DNA of 64,000 nt from Fomitopsis serialis (Eukaryota > Basidiomycota > Agaricomycetes > Polyporales > Fomitopsidaceae). Of the stretch, positions 53,523 through 64,000 are shown piece after piece. The DNA is taken from positions 1 through 64,000 of the forward strand of contig NW_025955110.1 of the NCBI RefSeq assembly GCF_022376445.1. The letters run 5' to 3'. Position 1 is the stretch's first letter, and the number at the start of each line of letters is the position of its first letter. Below the pieces are notes generated by a model. The model worked only from the letters and a program-made list of their open reading frames with translations. It was not told where the DNA came from and searched no databases. The position numbers and the translations under genes were made by a program.

Positions 53523-54505
53523 ATGGCTTGCCTAGACCCCCGCGTAGTTTTCCACATGTCGACGTTCCTGCCATCCTTTCGCGATATCTGCAGAACCGAC
53601 CTGACGTGCCCCAATACGACGACGCCGGGCTCTGCCAACCACCTCGTTGTGGTCCAAGTCTCGAGGACGATGGGAATTGGGACCTTGTGGGAATACGTGA
53701 GTGTCAGAACATTCGCTGGCTGTAGAGTACTGATGAAAAAGTGTCAGTGCCCCATGTCTGAACTCTGCAAGACGAGGAAGTGCGCCATTCAGCCTGACCG
53801 GGTGGATGTTGCCATCGCCCGTCCGTATATCTACACCCTGCTGCCGCAGAACTGGCAGGCGCGGTTCACATTCATCGGCGCGATATCGAGTTGGAACAGA
53901 AGCCCGGGAGTGCCGCTTTGTCTTAGAGCGGAGGGTAGGAAGGCGGTGGTGGAGGCGCTATTCTACTACGAGGTGCGTGTATTACAATGATCTCAAAGCA
54001 ACTAAGGAGGCTCACACAAGGCCCGTAGGAGGACGTGGAGCCCTTGATACTCCCGTTGCTGTGCAGGGTGCACAACAACGAGATTGAGGTGCCGCTCCGC
54101 CAGGCCCTCACGGAACAGGTCATCCCTTGTCTCAACCGCTGGAAGCGGGTTCCCGGTGAATTGCCCAGGACCTTCCAGATCTATAACGGCCGGACACGGC
54201 GGTTCCAGGACCTCACTTCCATTGATCATCCCATTCACGTTCCCCTTCGCCTTACCCGCATCATCATGTTCAAGTACGCGCACATCATCGCGACTCCATA
54301 CGCGCACATGTATGGTCCTGGCGACCGTCCGTTGCGTCCTCTGTGCAGCCTCCTGGCGGGGATGTACGACGTGCGGTTCATCTGGCCGGTCAACTTCCCT
54401 TATCGGCGCCGCCGCCTCAATGCCGTATCCCGCGTTCACGGCGGGGAGCTCGTCCACCCGGATGAAGACGACCCGGAGTGCACCGTGGAGATCGTAGAAG
54501 GTTAG
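53523..54505 (+). CDS. Paralog B of a three-gene tandem family, unknown
   Basis: Exons 53523-53696, 53748-53972 and 54029-54505 encode 291 residues. It shares the exon plan and motifs of paralog A: 'MACLDPRVVFHMSTFLPSFR', 'ICRTDLTCPNTT', 'RFTFIGAISSWNRSPGVPLC' and 'LLCRVHNNEIEVPLRQALTE'. The C-terminus is shorter and lacks the Asp/Ser tail of A. The start has a strong context (caccATGG). Introns lie at exactly the same positions as in A and C, which supports both the models and a tandem-duplication origin. Function is unknown; the conserved cysteines in the first two exons could bind a metal, but no standard zinc-finger spacing is met. Confidence 0.75.
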
Positions 54506-54809
54506 GGGGACGTAGGCGAGGGCCATACACAGTGAGCGGGAGTGCGAGAGTGCCGGATTAGGGCGGTGGATGCACTGGCAAGGCTGCGCGTATATTCTCC
54601 GTACGTTGTAAGAATTGGAATGCATGTAGTGTACTTCTAGAGCGATTGGAATGTACTGGGAAAGCAGGTCTCTAATTGTGAAAGAGTTATAATATCATTC
54701 TCTTCTCTTTGCACCGGGCGCTACCCTCGGAAGTGTTGCTTCCGCCCTCCACCAAGCGTCTCTGAGTACATTCTCTCCACTTCATCTGCCCCCTCCCCTG
54801 TCCACCGCC

Positions 54810-55962
54810 ATGCCGCTAAACGCCAACCTCAGATACTTGTACTCAACCTTTCTCCCGAGCTTCCGTAACGTTTGCGAGGATTCACAGGCTTGTCCGTGGC
54901 AGGAAGCAATCAACCACATTACCGTGGTCTCCGTATCTAAGCAGGGGAAATGGGGCGCGCTATGGGAATACGTGAGTGGCCCAGATTTCTTGGAAACTAT
55001 CCTTCATTACTGATGAGCCCACTCGGGGTCAGTGTCCTGTCTACGATAGACAGAAGTGCCCGACAGTGGCGCGAAACGTCCAGCCACGCCCAAGTGACAT
55101 GAAGGACGCTGGACCGTTCCTAACCGAATTGCCCTCGTCACAGTGCGAGGAGCGTTTCATCTTTCTTGGAGGAGTTCAGGAATGGCATCGCAGCGTCGGA
55201 CTGCCGGCCTGCCTGCTCGAAAGCCAAGGGAGCAGAGGTGTTGTCGAAGTATATATATACTATGAGGTGCGTCGTACAAATCTTGGCTACACTCACACAA
55301 TGCTTATTCCCTACACCTAGGATCGCTGTCCACCCATGTCGTTGCCCCTCATGTGTAGGGTGCACGATCATGAAATCGAGCTTCCTTTCCGCCAGCCAAT
55401 CACTGAGCAAGCGCTGCCTGGACTCAATCCGTTCAAGAAGCGGAAATACGGAGACCCACCGCAATTTGAGGTCTACGATGTAGACAGCGGAATGTTTCTT
55501 CCTCTCCGCCGGCTCACTCTAACCACCCCGCTCCACCTTCGTCTCCCCCTTTCCCACATACCCGTATTCAAGTACGCCCACGTCAACCACATCAGTAACC
55601 CGCGCGATATCGCCCTCGGCACTCGTAATCTGGGTGCCTTGTGCAGCATGAAGGTGGGCATGTATGACCTGCCCTTCGTATTGCCCACCGCCCTTCCTAT
55701 ACCCCGTCTGCACATGCGTGCGGAATGGGTCCTCAAACGCCGCAGCTTTCCCATGACCCTGGAACGTCCGTTAAAGGGAGAGCCTGGATACAGCGAGGAG
55801 GTGGTGGGGGGCGAGGTGCCAGTGGACGCTCCAGCGCACATGGCAGAGGATGTTGCGGATGATGAAGACGGGGTGGAAATTTGGGAGGTAATGTCCAATG
55901 GCAAAGAAGTAGCTTACGTTCCAAACCGCACCGGGGGCTACTCGTGGGTAGAATCCGCTTGA
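54810..55962 (+). CDS. Paralog C of a three-gene tandem family, unknown
   Basis: Exons 54810-54971, 55033-55266 and 55321-55962 encode 345 residues. Motifs match A and B: 'MPLNANLRYLYSTFLPSFRN', 'FIFLGGVQEWHRSVGLPACL', 'VVEVYIYYE' at the end of exon 2 and 'LPLMCRVHDHEIELPFRQPI' at the start of exon 3. The last part is longer and ends 'GGYSWVESA' after an acidic segment. It is clearly more diverged than A and B are from each other in the N-terminal exon, so the array is not a very recent duplication. Frame intact; start in a good context (cgccATGC). Function unknown. Confidence 0.75.
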
Positions 55963-57161
55963 GTACCATTGAAGTTGACACCTTTTCATATTGAACCCAT
56001 CTCTGTATGCCATGCACAAATCCTCAAACATGTATTCCTACGGTGAACGGTTCTCGGCTACCACTAGCTCAGAGGAGAACAACATATTTAAGGTGAAGCT
56101 CACAGCGAAGTCTCAAATTAAGATTGCTCGGAGAGTTAACCAAGTGCTTTGAAGGGCTCCAAAGCCGGTTTGACTCACTTTAGAATATGGGTTTTCTCTT
56201 TGACACCTCTCGACCCATGCGCGCTGTACGAGTCCCGCGGCTACAGAGTGGTTGGCCAACATCCCATTCCAGGTAAGCCCGAGGCAAGCCCTGGCGCGCC
56301 GCTCTCGACGACCGCCAGACTCGAGTCCAAGCCGCTACTTACTCGCACTACTTGCACGTCGATCCATCTGCTTGCTCGCACCCATTTCAATGTATTCACG
56401 CACGCTTGCTCGCCCGTATCCACGCCCATTGCTCCTTCGTCTGCGGATGTTCCTTGTGCGTGTCCGCCCACACACTCGCTTGCTCATGTACTCATCTGTC
56501 CGCTCTCAGTCACTGCCAATCACCTACTTGCCCGCTCACACAGCCGCCTATCCGCCCGCATGTCAATGCATTCGCGCTATCCCCTGGACCTTCAAACACG
56601 AAAACAAACCTTGAAGGTGGAGGGTGGTTGGAATGGGAAGGGCGACTCGGGGAAGAAGGGAAACAGCGAGCGCGAAGGCTCCAAAAGTAAAGGTGCGCCC
56701 CAGCTCGATACATGTACCAAGCAATATAACTGTTGTCGCCAGTGTACGCCCGTGTAAGGGTACCGGTAGGTGGATCATTGTGCCATGGGCATGTTTGCCC
56801 CCACACCTGCCCGCTCATATGCTTGTCTGCCCACTCTCCCATTGCCGTTCCCGTACCTGTACGCCTGCTCGCTCGTCCGCCCGCCAACTGACTCGCTCTT
56901 TCGACCACCCGTCCATCCTTTGGCTCGGTCGCCCACCTGCCTATTGACTGGATGGCATCCCCGCCTGTTGACTTCCCGCCTATCCGTTCGCTCGCCCGCA
57001 CGCCCAGACACTCGCCCACATGCCCAATCACTGGGCCCCGAGCCTACTGAGTAAGATTTGACGTTTCGAACGGTAGACCCGGAGTGAGATTCGGCCGTCT
57101 AAGACGGTGCGGCCGGCGCCGGCCGGAGGGGTCCGGGTCAACGTTGCAGACGGTAGCGTAC
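55963..57161. other. Low-complexity, pyrimidine-rich spacer
   Basis: From about 56250 to 57050 the plus strand is a loose array of short Cys/Pro/Thr-coding pieces such as cgctcgcccgc, cactcgc and tgcccgctca with a roughly 4-nt rhythm. Frames of 200 codons on this strand and 170 on the other are compositional and show no domain. No gene is supported. Confidence 0.55.
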
Positions 57162-57940
57162 CAACGTTCCGGCCGCAGGGCTGGCCGGCCGGATACCTCT
57201 CGTCTCCAACGTTCCGGCCGGCCTGCACCCTGCCCATGTGTCCCCCAGCGGTGCACCCGGAGCACCCCATCCCCCGTTCCAACGTTCCGGCCGGAGGACT
57301 GGCCGGCCGGACACCTCTCGTCCCCAACGCTCCGGCCGGCCCTCCACCCTGTCCCTGCGTCCCCCAGCGGTGCACCCGGAGCATCCCATCGCCCGTTCCA
57401 ACGTTGCGGCCGGAGGGCTGGCCGGCCGGATACGTCTCGTCCCCAACGTTCCGGCCGGCCTGCACCCTGTCCCTGCGTCCCCCAGCGGTGCACCCGGAGC
57501 ATCCCATCGCCCGTTCCAGCGTTCCGGCCGGAGGGCTGGCCGGCCGGATACGTCTCGTCCCCAACGTTCCGGCCGGCCTGCACCCTGTCCCTGCGTCCCC
57601 CAGCGGTGCACCCGGAGCATCCCATCGCCCGTTCCAACGTTGCGGCCGGAGGGCTGGCCGGCCGGATACGTCTCGTCCCCAACGTTCCGGCCGGCCTGCA
57701 CCCTGTCCCTGCGTCCCCCAGCGGTGCACCCGGAGCATCCCATCGCCCGTTCCAGCGTTCCGGCCGGAGGGCTGGCCGGCCGGGCACGTCTCGTCCCCAA
57801 CGTTCCGGCCGGCCTGCACCCTGTCCCTGCGTCCCCCAGCGGTGCACCCGGAGCATCCCATCGCCCGTTCCAGCGTTCCGGCCGGAGGGCTGGCCGGCCG
57901 GGCACGTCTCGTCCCCAACGCTCCGGCCGGCCTTGTACAG
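57162..57940. repeat. GC-rich minisatellite, 119 bp unit
   Basis: Six copies of the motif cccccagcggtgcacccgg occur exactly 119 bp apart (about 57241, 57360, 57479, 57598, 57717, 57836). Each unit also contains two ccggccgg-rich blocks around aacgttccggccgg. Adjacent units differ at few positions. Because 119 is not a multiple of three, every frame stays open over long distances on both strands; the resulting 240-324 codon frames are artefacts. Confidence 0.93.
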
Positions 57941-58231
57941 CACCAGCTTACCGCTAGAATTGAGCCCTGGATCAGGCAAGCCAAAGGAACGTCGGCTGGT
58001 TGGACGATGCGTCAACAAATGGATGGCAGATGATAATATTATCTCCCATCAATGTTGATAAGTAGTGATCATGCTGCGGGTCAGCCATCCTTTCGAGTCC
58101 TTATCTCGGCCATGAGGAAGCCACATGCTATACACAAGGTAACCATGAGGCCGCTTTTTTTCAGGGACGTGCATCCGGCGTTGTCTGGGGACTTGCGACG
58201 TCGCTCGTACGACTCTGCATCAATCCCCACC

Positions 58232-59434
58232 ATGGTCACAGTATCCCAAGTGCACAACCAGTACTGCTCGTATCTGGAGGCATTGTACCTCTACTTCCTC
58301 TCGGTGCCGGCATCGCGCCCCGGCGCCGCTCCGCTTCCCGGACTACTCCTCGACGTCTATCTGGTTCGCCAGGCCAGGCGTGCAGCGCAGATGCTGGCCG
58401 ACGCGTACAGGAATCGCCGTGAGCCCTCATCAATCGTTCGCCTACATGCTCATCCACTGATTCACCAGGCAGGGACTGTACAGTGGGATGCGTCAACTCA
58501 TCCATGCACTGTACCGGACGATGATGAATTGGCCGGAGTGCAATACGAAGACTGCCAGGATCCGCTTACCATTGCTGACAATCAGGGCCGGGTGCTGATG
58601 TGGCACCTTCCCGGCGTGATCACGGAGGTCTTCCAGGTACGCCAGAATACATATGTCCACCACCAACTGTCTATGACCGACTACAAGAGAGCGATATGGC
58701 AAGCCACGATCGGTCTCAATCCACTTCTCTCCCAGAATCGCCCCAAGGCGAGTGCAAGCTGGAGGGAAAATATCGAGAATTTCCGGGAGCCGCAGGAGGG
58801 GGACGACCTTAAGCCGGCGTGTGTCGCGTTTTCGCCGGGGTGGTTCTGGCTCGGACACGCTGTACGTCTCCGGATAGACTTCCCGAATTGTTCGCTCAAA
58901 GTTTAGCAGGGCGCCAACGACGTCCCACTGGTCTCTCGATTGCTCACCGATCCGAACACCGGCCCCGCCGGTCGCATGTGGTTAGACCAGATGGCCCATC
59001 CGCATATCATCATATCCGGCATGCTGCGCATCATGCACCCGGATTTGTATGACGCCGGTCGTGCCTCTATTGAAGCTCTGCGAAGCGACCCGGACCGGGC
59101 CAGCATTGTAGATTTGTGGCACAACCCTTTCAATGCCCTTTCGGTAATCACGAACCGAGCGAGCCCGGTTCATCGGGACATGCTGTCTCCGAAGGAATGG
59201 TACGACATCCTGATGACGATTGGTGGCGATCACGACCAGGTCATCAAGTTCCCGACGTTGGGTCTCCGACTTCCTTACAAAACCGGAACGGTCACCGCAT
59301 TCTCGGGCACTCGGCTCCCCCATGATGTTCCACATGCGTCGGCGGAGCGATTATGTGTGGCATACTTTATGCGACGGAATGTACATCGCTGGGCTGGGAT
59401 GCCGGACGTGAATTGGCGGAACACTTGGGAGTGA
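58232..59434 (+). CDS. 2-oxoglutarate dioxygenase-like protein, transposon-zone type
   Basis: The C-terminal exon (58907-59434) has the features of a double-stranded beta-helix dioxygenase: an HxD pair in 'ASPVHRDMLSPKEWYD' (codons at 59171-59179), a distal His in 'FSGTRLPHDVP' (59321-59323) and a following Arg in 'AERLCVAYFMRR' (59348-59350), with 'YKTGTVTAFSG' between. This resembles, in my memory, proteins found beside KDZ and Plavaka elements in mushrooms and is more distant from the classical TET/JBP core at 41.5 kb. The first exon (58232-58861, start ATG in a perfect context, ccaccATGG) has a helical N-terminus 'SQVHNQYCSYLEALYLYFLS' and 'DPLTIADNQGRVLMW'; 58637-58687 could be an in-frame 51 nt intron. 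Substrate unknown; a nucleic-acid base is a guess. Confidence 0.65.
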
Positions 59435-59716
59435 AGGTACTTCGAAAGCGGGATATGTGTTGGGCTGGGGGGGAAATGGTTCGTTTGGGCACTCGTAGTG
59501 TTTAGGGTTACGAGACCAGTGCTCAACCCCGCGGCTATTTTACACATGTGTGCACTTCACTAGCCCCCGACTACACATCGTTGACCGGCCGAGATTGAGT
59601 TTCCTCGGGCCGGGAACACCGCGTGTCATCTCGGTGAAATGTGCATGTCTTCATTGTAAGCAAGCAGTGGGAGAAACACATGGATGGAACATGGGTGGAA
59701 TGACACAAATTCTACA
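59435..59716. other. Intergenic between convergent genes
   Basis: Short spacer between the dioxygenase-like gene (plus) and the unknown helical gene (minus). No supported gene. Confidence 0.4.
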
Positions 59717-61520
59717 CTACTCATCACCAGCCTGAGTGACCCGGAAATGAGACGCCACTGCCGGGGCCCTTGGAGTCATCCCGCGCTGCCAGGCTTCCCA
59801 CTCTGCCGCATTCGCTCGGGCGGCAGCGTGCCAGAAGTTGAGCTCCGCCTGGATATAGATATCCATTGTCTGCATGGCCCCTCCAAGTTGCTTGAACCAC
59901 TTGAATAGATCGTTCGACATGCCTCCCGGCATCATTTCCGGGCTGAGGGGCGGGGGGTTCGGGAAGCGGGGGAGATATGCCCGGCTGATTTGCTCGGCGC
60001 GAACAGTAACTCCGTCCTACGACACAAATGTGCATAAGCAGAGAACGCAAATGGTGGTTAAATTGTCGTACACGCAACTTCTCTAACTCCAGTTGCTGCT
60101 CGAGACGGCGGTATTGTTCTCTCGACGCTCCGAGCTGCTCGGCGATGATCTGATCCATGTTGCGCTGGTTTTCACGCAGCTCCTGCAGAACTGCTTCCGG
60201 AGTGTTGCTTTCCGGCAGGGCGGGGACGGTTTGCGGCAGTTGATCTTCCGGTGCCTGGGATTAGCATCGCTGGAAACTTGTGCTTAGACCGAAACACTTT
60301 ACCGTTGTGCTCGCCGGAAGGAGTGTCGCTGGTTCCGGTGGGAGCGGGCGTCGCACTTTGCCCTGGTGCGATGCCGGATACAGCCTCGATCACATTCGTG
60401 ACAATGGCCAAGTCGTTGCTTCCCCGGGGTGCCACAATCTCACAGTAAGCGGTCATTGCTTCGGTAAGACCATACGTAGCGGCCACCTCTGGCTTCAACA
60501 GCTCCTGGAGGCCGATCATGAGGGCAGAGACCGACTGCATTGGTCGTATGTTAGCTGCACGACAAGCAAACGATACCGGGGCAGCTTACGATGCCCACGA
60601 GAAAATTGTTAAGCGCGCCGGGCATTGCAGGATTCTGCTTGGCCTCGGCGAGATTTTTGAGGGCCTTCGGAATCATGATGTGACTTTGGCTGTCCGCGAG
60701 GAGTTCGGCGAGCATGGTGTTCATTGTTGTTGAGCAGCTCGGTCCAGACAACGCGGATAGTGTACGATACAGGAGTAGGTGTGGACAACATGCGAGTGCG
60801 AAGCGTTATCATCAACTGATCGCCGATGCTGAGCACGTGATTACATTCGGGGAGACATGCCTTCTTGGGTATAGTCTGCTCGGCACGTGTGGCACGTTGC
60901 CGACAGGCCATTTTGCAGCCCGCCTTCTGTAATGGTAACTGTGATATTTTACCCCCATCACCTTCCTCAATCACACCAAGCTCTTACTTGTGTTGACTTG
61001 CCATATGGACATGGTGCGTTCTCATTGGTCCGCACCTATCCCACCGCGCGCATTGACTGGCATTGGCAGTCTTTCCGGCTCGAAGCCTTTCCTTTCCTCA
61101 GCTGGGAATTGCTTCCATTCGCATTGTCCACCCCGTGAGTGCTTCCCACGGTTCAATGTACATCAAGATTGTGACATTAATATTTAGTTATGCCGAAGTG
61201 GTGCCCGAGCGGCCACACACATATTCGATCAGGCGATATCTGTGTGGACAGATCGTCATGTCGGTGACGTACGAGAGCAGCGAAATGTCCCTTGACATTT
61301 CCGGGATTGATGCCAGGCTGGAAAGGATTATGTTGCTGTTTGATGTGGTGGAGGCGCGGGATGGAATGTTGATGGATTGAGTCCTTTGTTCCAAATGCTT
61401 ACACATGTACTCCTGCTGTCGTGCTTTCAATTGCTCCAAATGAGCCAGGATGATCACCGAACTCCCATTACTTGGCATGCGACATTGCAGGATGCCATCC
61501 CGGGCAAAAGTACATTTCAT
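59717..61520 (-). CDS. Unknown helical protein, KDZ-adjacent
   Basis: Minus-strand frames connect into a gene that ends at 59717. The later exons read 'TMLAELLADSQSHIMIPKAL', 'KNLAEAKQNPAMPGALNNFL', 'MQSVSALMIGLQELLKPEVA', 'VAPRGSNDLAIVTNVIEAVS', 'QIIAEQLGASREQYRRLEQQ' and a last exon with 'GGMSNDLFKWFKQLGGAMQT' and 'ELNFWHAAARANAAEWEAW'. Introns at 60550-60600 and near 60270 and 60080 are plausible. A possible first exon starts at 61520 (MKCTFARDGILQCR) but its link to the rest is not settled. I do not recognise the family. Predicted as mostly alpha-helical with a Gln/Glu-rich coiled-coil stretch; no membrane segment. It lies directly downstream of a KDZ transposase, on the same strand. Confidence 0.5.
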
Positions 61521-62179
61521 GTCCTCGTATGAATTACCAGAGCACCGACAGTCCCTCTAAGATACGACTTTCCTCTGCCAAGGCCACGCGGGCACTATGT
61601 ATACAGGCATACGGCATTCCGGCCAACACCTCGTTCACCTAACCCGGGCCGAGTATTTGCCTGGTCGCTCGGCCCGAGCTTTTGAAAGAGTGCTCGGACC
61701 AAGGGTTTGGGAAGTGCTCGGGCCGAGAGTTGGGCACACAACTGAGGCCTTGAGTTCTCAACATTGCTCGGGCTAAGAGCATGCCTGATACCTCGCGCCG
61801 AGAGTTTGGACTGGTGCGCGGGCCGAGTGGTTGGTCACATTCTCGGGCCGAGGGTTTGGACTGGTGCGCGGGCCGAGTGTTTGGTCATATTCTCGGGCCG
61901 GGAGTCTCGAGTGGTGCGCGGGCCGAGTGTTTGGTCATGTTCTCGGGCCGGGAGTCTCGACTGGTGCGCCGGCCGAGAGTTTCGTCATATTCTCGGGCCG
62001 GGAGTGCGGACTGGTCCGCGGGCCGACTGTTTGGTCACACTCTCGGGCCGGGACTTCGGGCAAGCATTCGGACTCGGAGCTGGGACCATGGGGCCAGACA
62101 GCTCGTCACAACCCTCGGAATATGTAAACTGTGTAGCCGGGTAGGTGGTACGATCACAAACTAAATTTCTATACTGCCA
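61521..62179. other. Spacer with GGGCCGAG-rich repeats
   Basis: Holds a tandem minisatellite (61811-62060) and, upstream of it, more diverged copies of gctcgggccgag. No gene is supported; short frames in the repeat are artefacts. Confidence 0.55.
61811..62060. repeat. Minisatellite, 50 bp unit, 5 copies
   Basis: Five 50 bp units begin at 61811, 61861, 61911, 61961 and 62011. Each contains gcgggccgag (or a close variant), tttggtca and tctcgggccg, with point differences between units. More diverged copies precede the array. Confidence 0.9.
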
Positions 62180-64000
62180 CTACATCACGACATTTGGCTC
62201 CAGGTACAGATCCCGCCATGCCACCTTCGCATCTTCACGCAGGCGATCAAACAGTGCGCCTTGTGCTCGGCAGTGCTGGGAAAATCCTGGGTACTCGGTA
62301 TCGGAGTTAGTGGTCGCTAGTTCCCGCCACCGGCATGCTTCATGATGAAAGTATCGGCACACGGAGTCAAGCTCCCTGCGCAATATGGCGGCTTCTTCCT
62401 CCAATCTGTCACCTTTGAACGGGCATGGAACCACTGTACCCTGTGAACTATGCGCGATGTCAGCAGTTATTCAATGTCCCACCGCCGTCTCACGTACTGA
62501 TTCCCAATCGTCATTGCTCCGTATGTCGCCACCGACGTTAACATTCCATATCCACGAGGGGGACTTGTGCCGTTGGCCGGCCTTGTTGGGCTCAGCAATG
62601 GCGGTTACTGTCTTTAGATCGTCTGGGGTGAGCTGCTGATATTTAGCTTGATCCTCTGCAGACAGGCCGAGCACTTGCATGGCCGCTCGGGCCCGGCGAT
62701 AGATTGCGGCTTGAAGCTGTACAGCTCGGTCGAGTTTACCCAACTTGGTGAAGGATCGGGTGCGCTTCTTGTTGCCATCTTTCCTCCCGTGCCGAATGGT
62801 TGTCTGGAACTCAAACGATTTCTTGCCGATGAGAATCCGAAGCTGCTGCAAGGCATCATTTGCTTGTCCGCGCCGCAGAGTGAGCTCGTGCGCGGCCAAC
62901 CGTTGCAATCCATTGGCGGTAAGAGCATTCCGAGTGAAATTCGAAGGTAGCCCGAGTTTGGTATGTTCCGCCGCCTTCACTGGGTATGGTGCGGGCGGTT
63001 TACTGGGAAAGATCGACCATGGATTGTCGGCATGTGCTGGGGGATCGTTGGGATCGTCTTCCCACTCCGCAGCCGAGTCGTCATCCACTGCTTCCTCCTC
63101 TGCCACGCCCCAGTCATGCCTTCGGTGAATTGCAGCCGCTCGCCGGTGGAACCGCCGGATCTGACTCTCGAGAGGCTTCCTCCGTTTGGCCAGCTTTAAC
63201 TCTTGAGCCCCCGTCACAATGGCCCCCATTTGCTTTATGTCTTTCTGGATTGCGAGTCTGCGGGGTGATCAGAAGTAACCCGGAAAAGGCGGTCAAAGCA
63301 CTGACTGTTGCTCTTCAAGCTTAAGGCCATCGGCAATCCAGTCCGCTGTGCCAACGCGGTCCCCGCCGTCACCCTCTTCTTCTGCCAGCTTAATCTGAAG
63401 TTCGAGCCGCGAAGGCACTGTCACCAAATCAGCCCTGAGCTCGGCATGGAGAGCAGAGTGTACCAACTAATTTGTTTCTTCGCTTGATACCTGTCCATTA
63501 CCTTCACATCCCGAAGCCTTCGTCGTTGTACTATCCTGAGTTCCCTTCTCCACTCTCCCAAAATCTCGGCATCGACACTGGCCTCCTTCGCGGTGAGGTC
63601 GGCCTTCATGTCGGCCAGCAGTGGCCGATTGGCTTTGATTTTTCTTCTCAGCGAAGCCACTGTCCTCCGTCAGCCCAATGTGTGATGCCACAATCAGCTA
63701 GACCATACCCATGGTGATCATCTTCTTCCAATTCCAATTGTTCATGTGCCGGTCGAGGGTTTCCTGCCGGTGGGATGTTGACATTGAGCGGGTACTACCC
63801 GACACGGGATTGATCCCCGACCATTGGGTTTCGATGATCTCGCCGTCAGCTCCCCGGCCCCCTCGGTGAAGGTGAGAGAGTGCCGGAGCTCGCACTCCGC
63901 CTTGTGACCGTGAATGTGAAAGAGGCCAATGCACTTGTATAGGACGAGGCCCCCCGGCATTTGAAGATAAGGATTGTCGTCAAATCGGTCATGGAGATGG
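62180..64000 (-). mobile_element. KDZ-type transposase, 3' part (continues beyond window)
   Basis: The minus strand carries the C-terminal part of a KDZ transposase: 'LFHIHGHKAECELRHSLTF', the signature 'GEIIETQWSGINPVSGSTRS' and 'HMNNWNWKKM', then 'ADLTAKEASVDAEILGEWRR', 'ADWIADGLKLEEQQ', 'KPLESQIRRFHRRAAAIHRR', a DDDS-rich acidic stretch, 'ELTLRRGQANDALQQLRILI', 'SPSWIWNVNVGG' and a last exon ending 'AWRDLYLEPNVVM' (62180). Exons: edge-63709, 63659-63468, 63417-63306, 63257-62498, 62440-62180. Between 'GAGEL' and 'DGEIIE' (about 63850) the frame shifts by one base, which no intron explains, so the copy is probably a pseudogene. KDZ enzymes move DNA transposons in the nucleus and are typical of mushroom genomes. 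Confidence 0.85.

Noticed and set aside
56149..56757. 202-codon plus-strand ORF after the paralog array
   Set aside because: Compositional, built from Leu/Ser/His/Pro pieces of the pyrimidine-rich spacer; antisense frames of similar length exist.
57028..58058. Six open frames of 240-324 codons on both strands
   Set aside because: They are translations of the 119 bp GC-rich repeat, whose period is not a multiple of three, so every frame stays open. No domain is present.

Overview
The window looks like nuclear DNA of a mushroom-forming basidiomycete (Agaricomycetes; the gag type suggests a polypore, but that is inference). The reasons are the many 50-65 nt GT...AG introns with short internal exons, the fungus-specific families DUF6533 and DUF6532, a BTB protein of the basidiomycete type, and KDZ and Plavaka transposases with TET/JBP-type dioxygenases. 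Exon structures were built by hand from splice signals, reading phase and family memory; no alignment or RNA evidence was available.

Region 1 (1-18.5 kb) is mostly ordinary genic DNA: a MYND zinc-finger protein, a multi-exon DUF6533 membrane protein, an 11-exon WW-like membrane protein on the minus strand, a long low-complexity protein ending in one C2H2 finger, a 5'-truncated DUF6533 pseudogene cut off at a 23-24 bp tandem repeat, and a BTB protein.

Region 2 (18.5-33.6 kb) is rearranged. A CYP51 (ERG11) fragment without its haem loop abuts the 3' end of a PUF/RRM RNA-binding gene. That gene is split by a 6,958 bp LTR element with two apparently identical 203 bp LTRs and a 5 bp target duplication. 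The element shows no recognisable gag or pol; its interior is filled with short inverted repeats and read by two long related minus-strand frames. Beyond it lie an unknown gene and the C-terminal half of a major-facilitator transporter.

Region 3 (33.6-37.7 kb) is a truncated Ty3/gypsy-type element: a tRNA-type primer site, a gag with a zinc knuckle and the start of a protease, flanked by an unexplained antisense ORF.

Region 4 (38.4-64 kb) is an accessory zone of basidiomycete DNA transposons and cargo: a DUF6532 protein, a TET/JBP-like dioxygenase, two unknown genes, a Plavaka transposase with frame breaks, three tandem paralogs of an unrecognised family, a 119 bp GC-rich minisatellite, a second HxD...H...R dioxygenase-like gene, an unknown helical protein, a 50 bp minisatellite and the 3' end of a KDZ transposase that runs off the window. 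The best candidates for something new are the hairpin-filled LTR element, the three-gene paralog array and the pairing of two dioxygenase genes with Plavaka and KDZ transposases.
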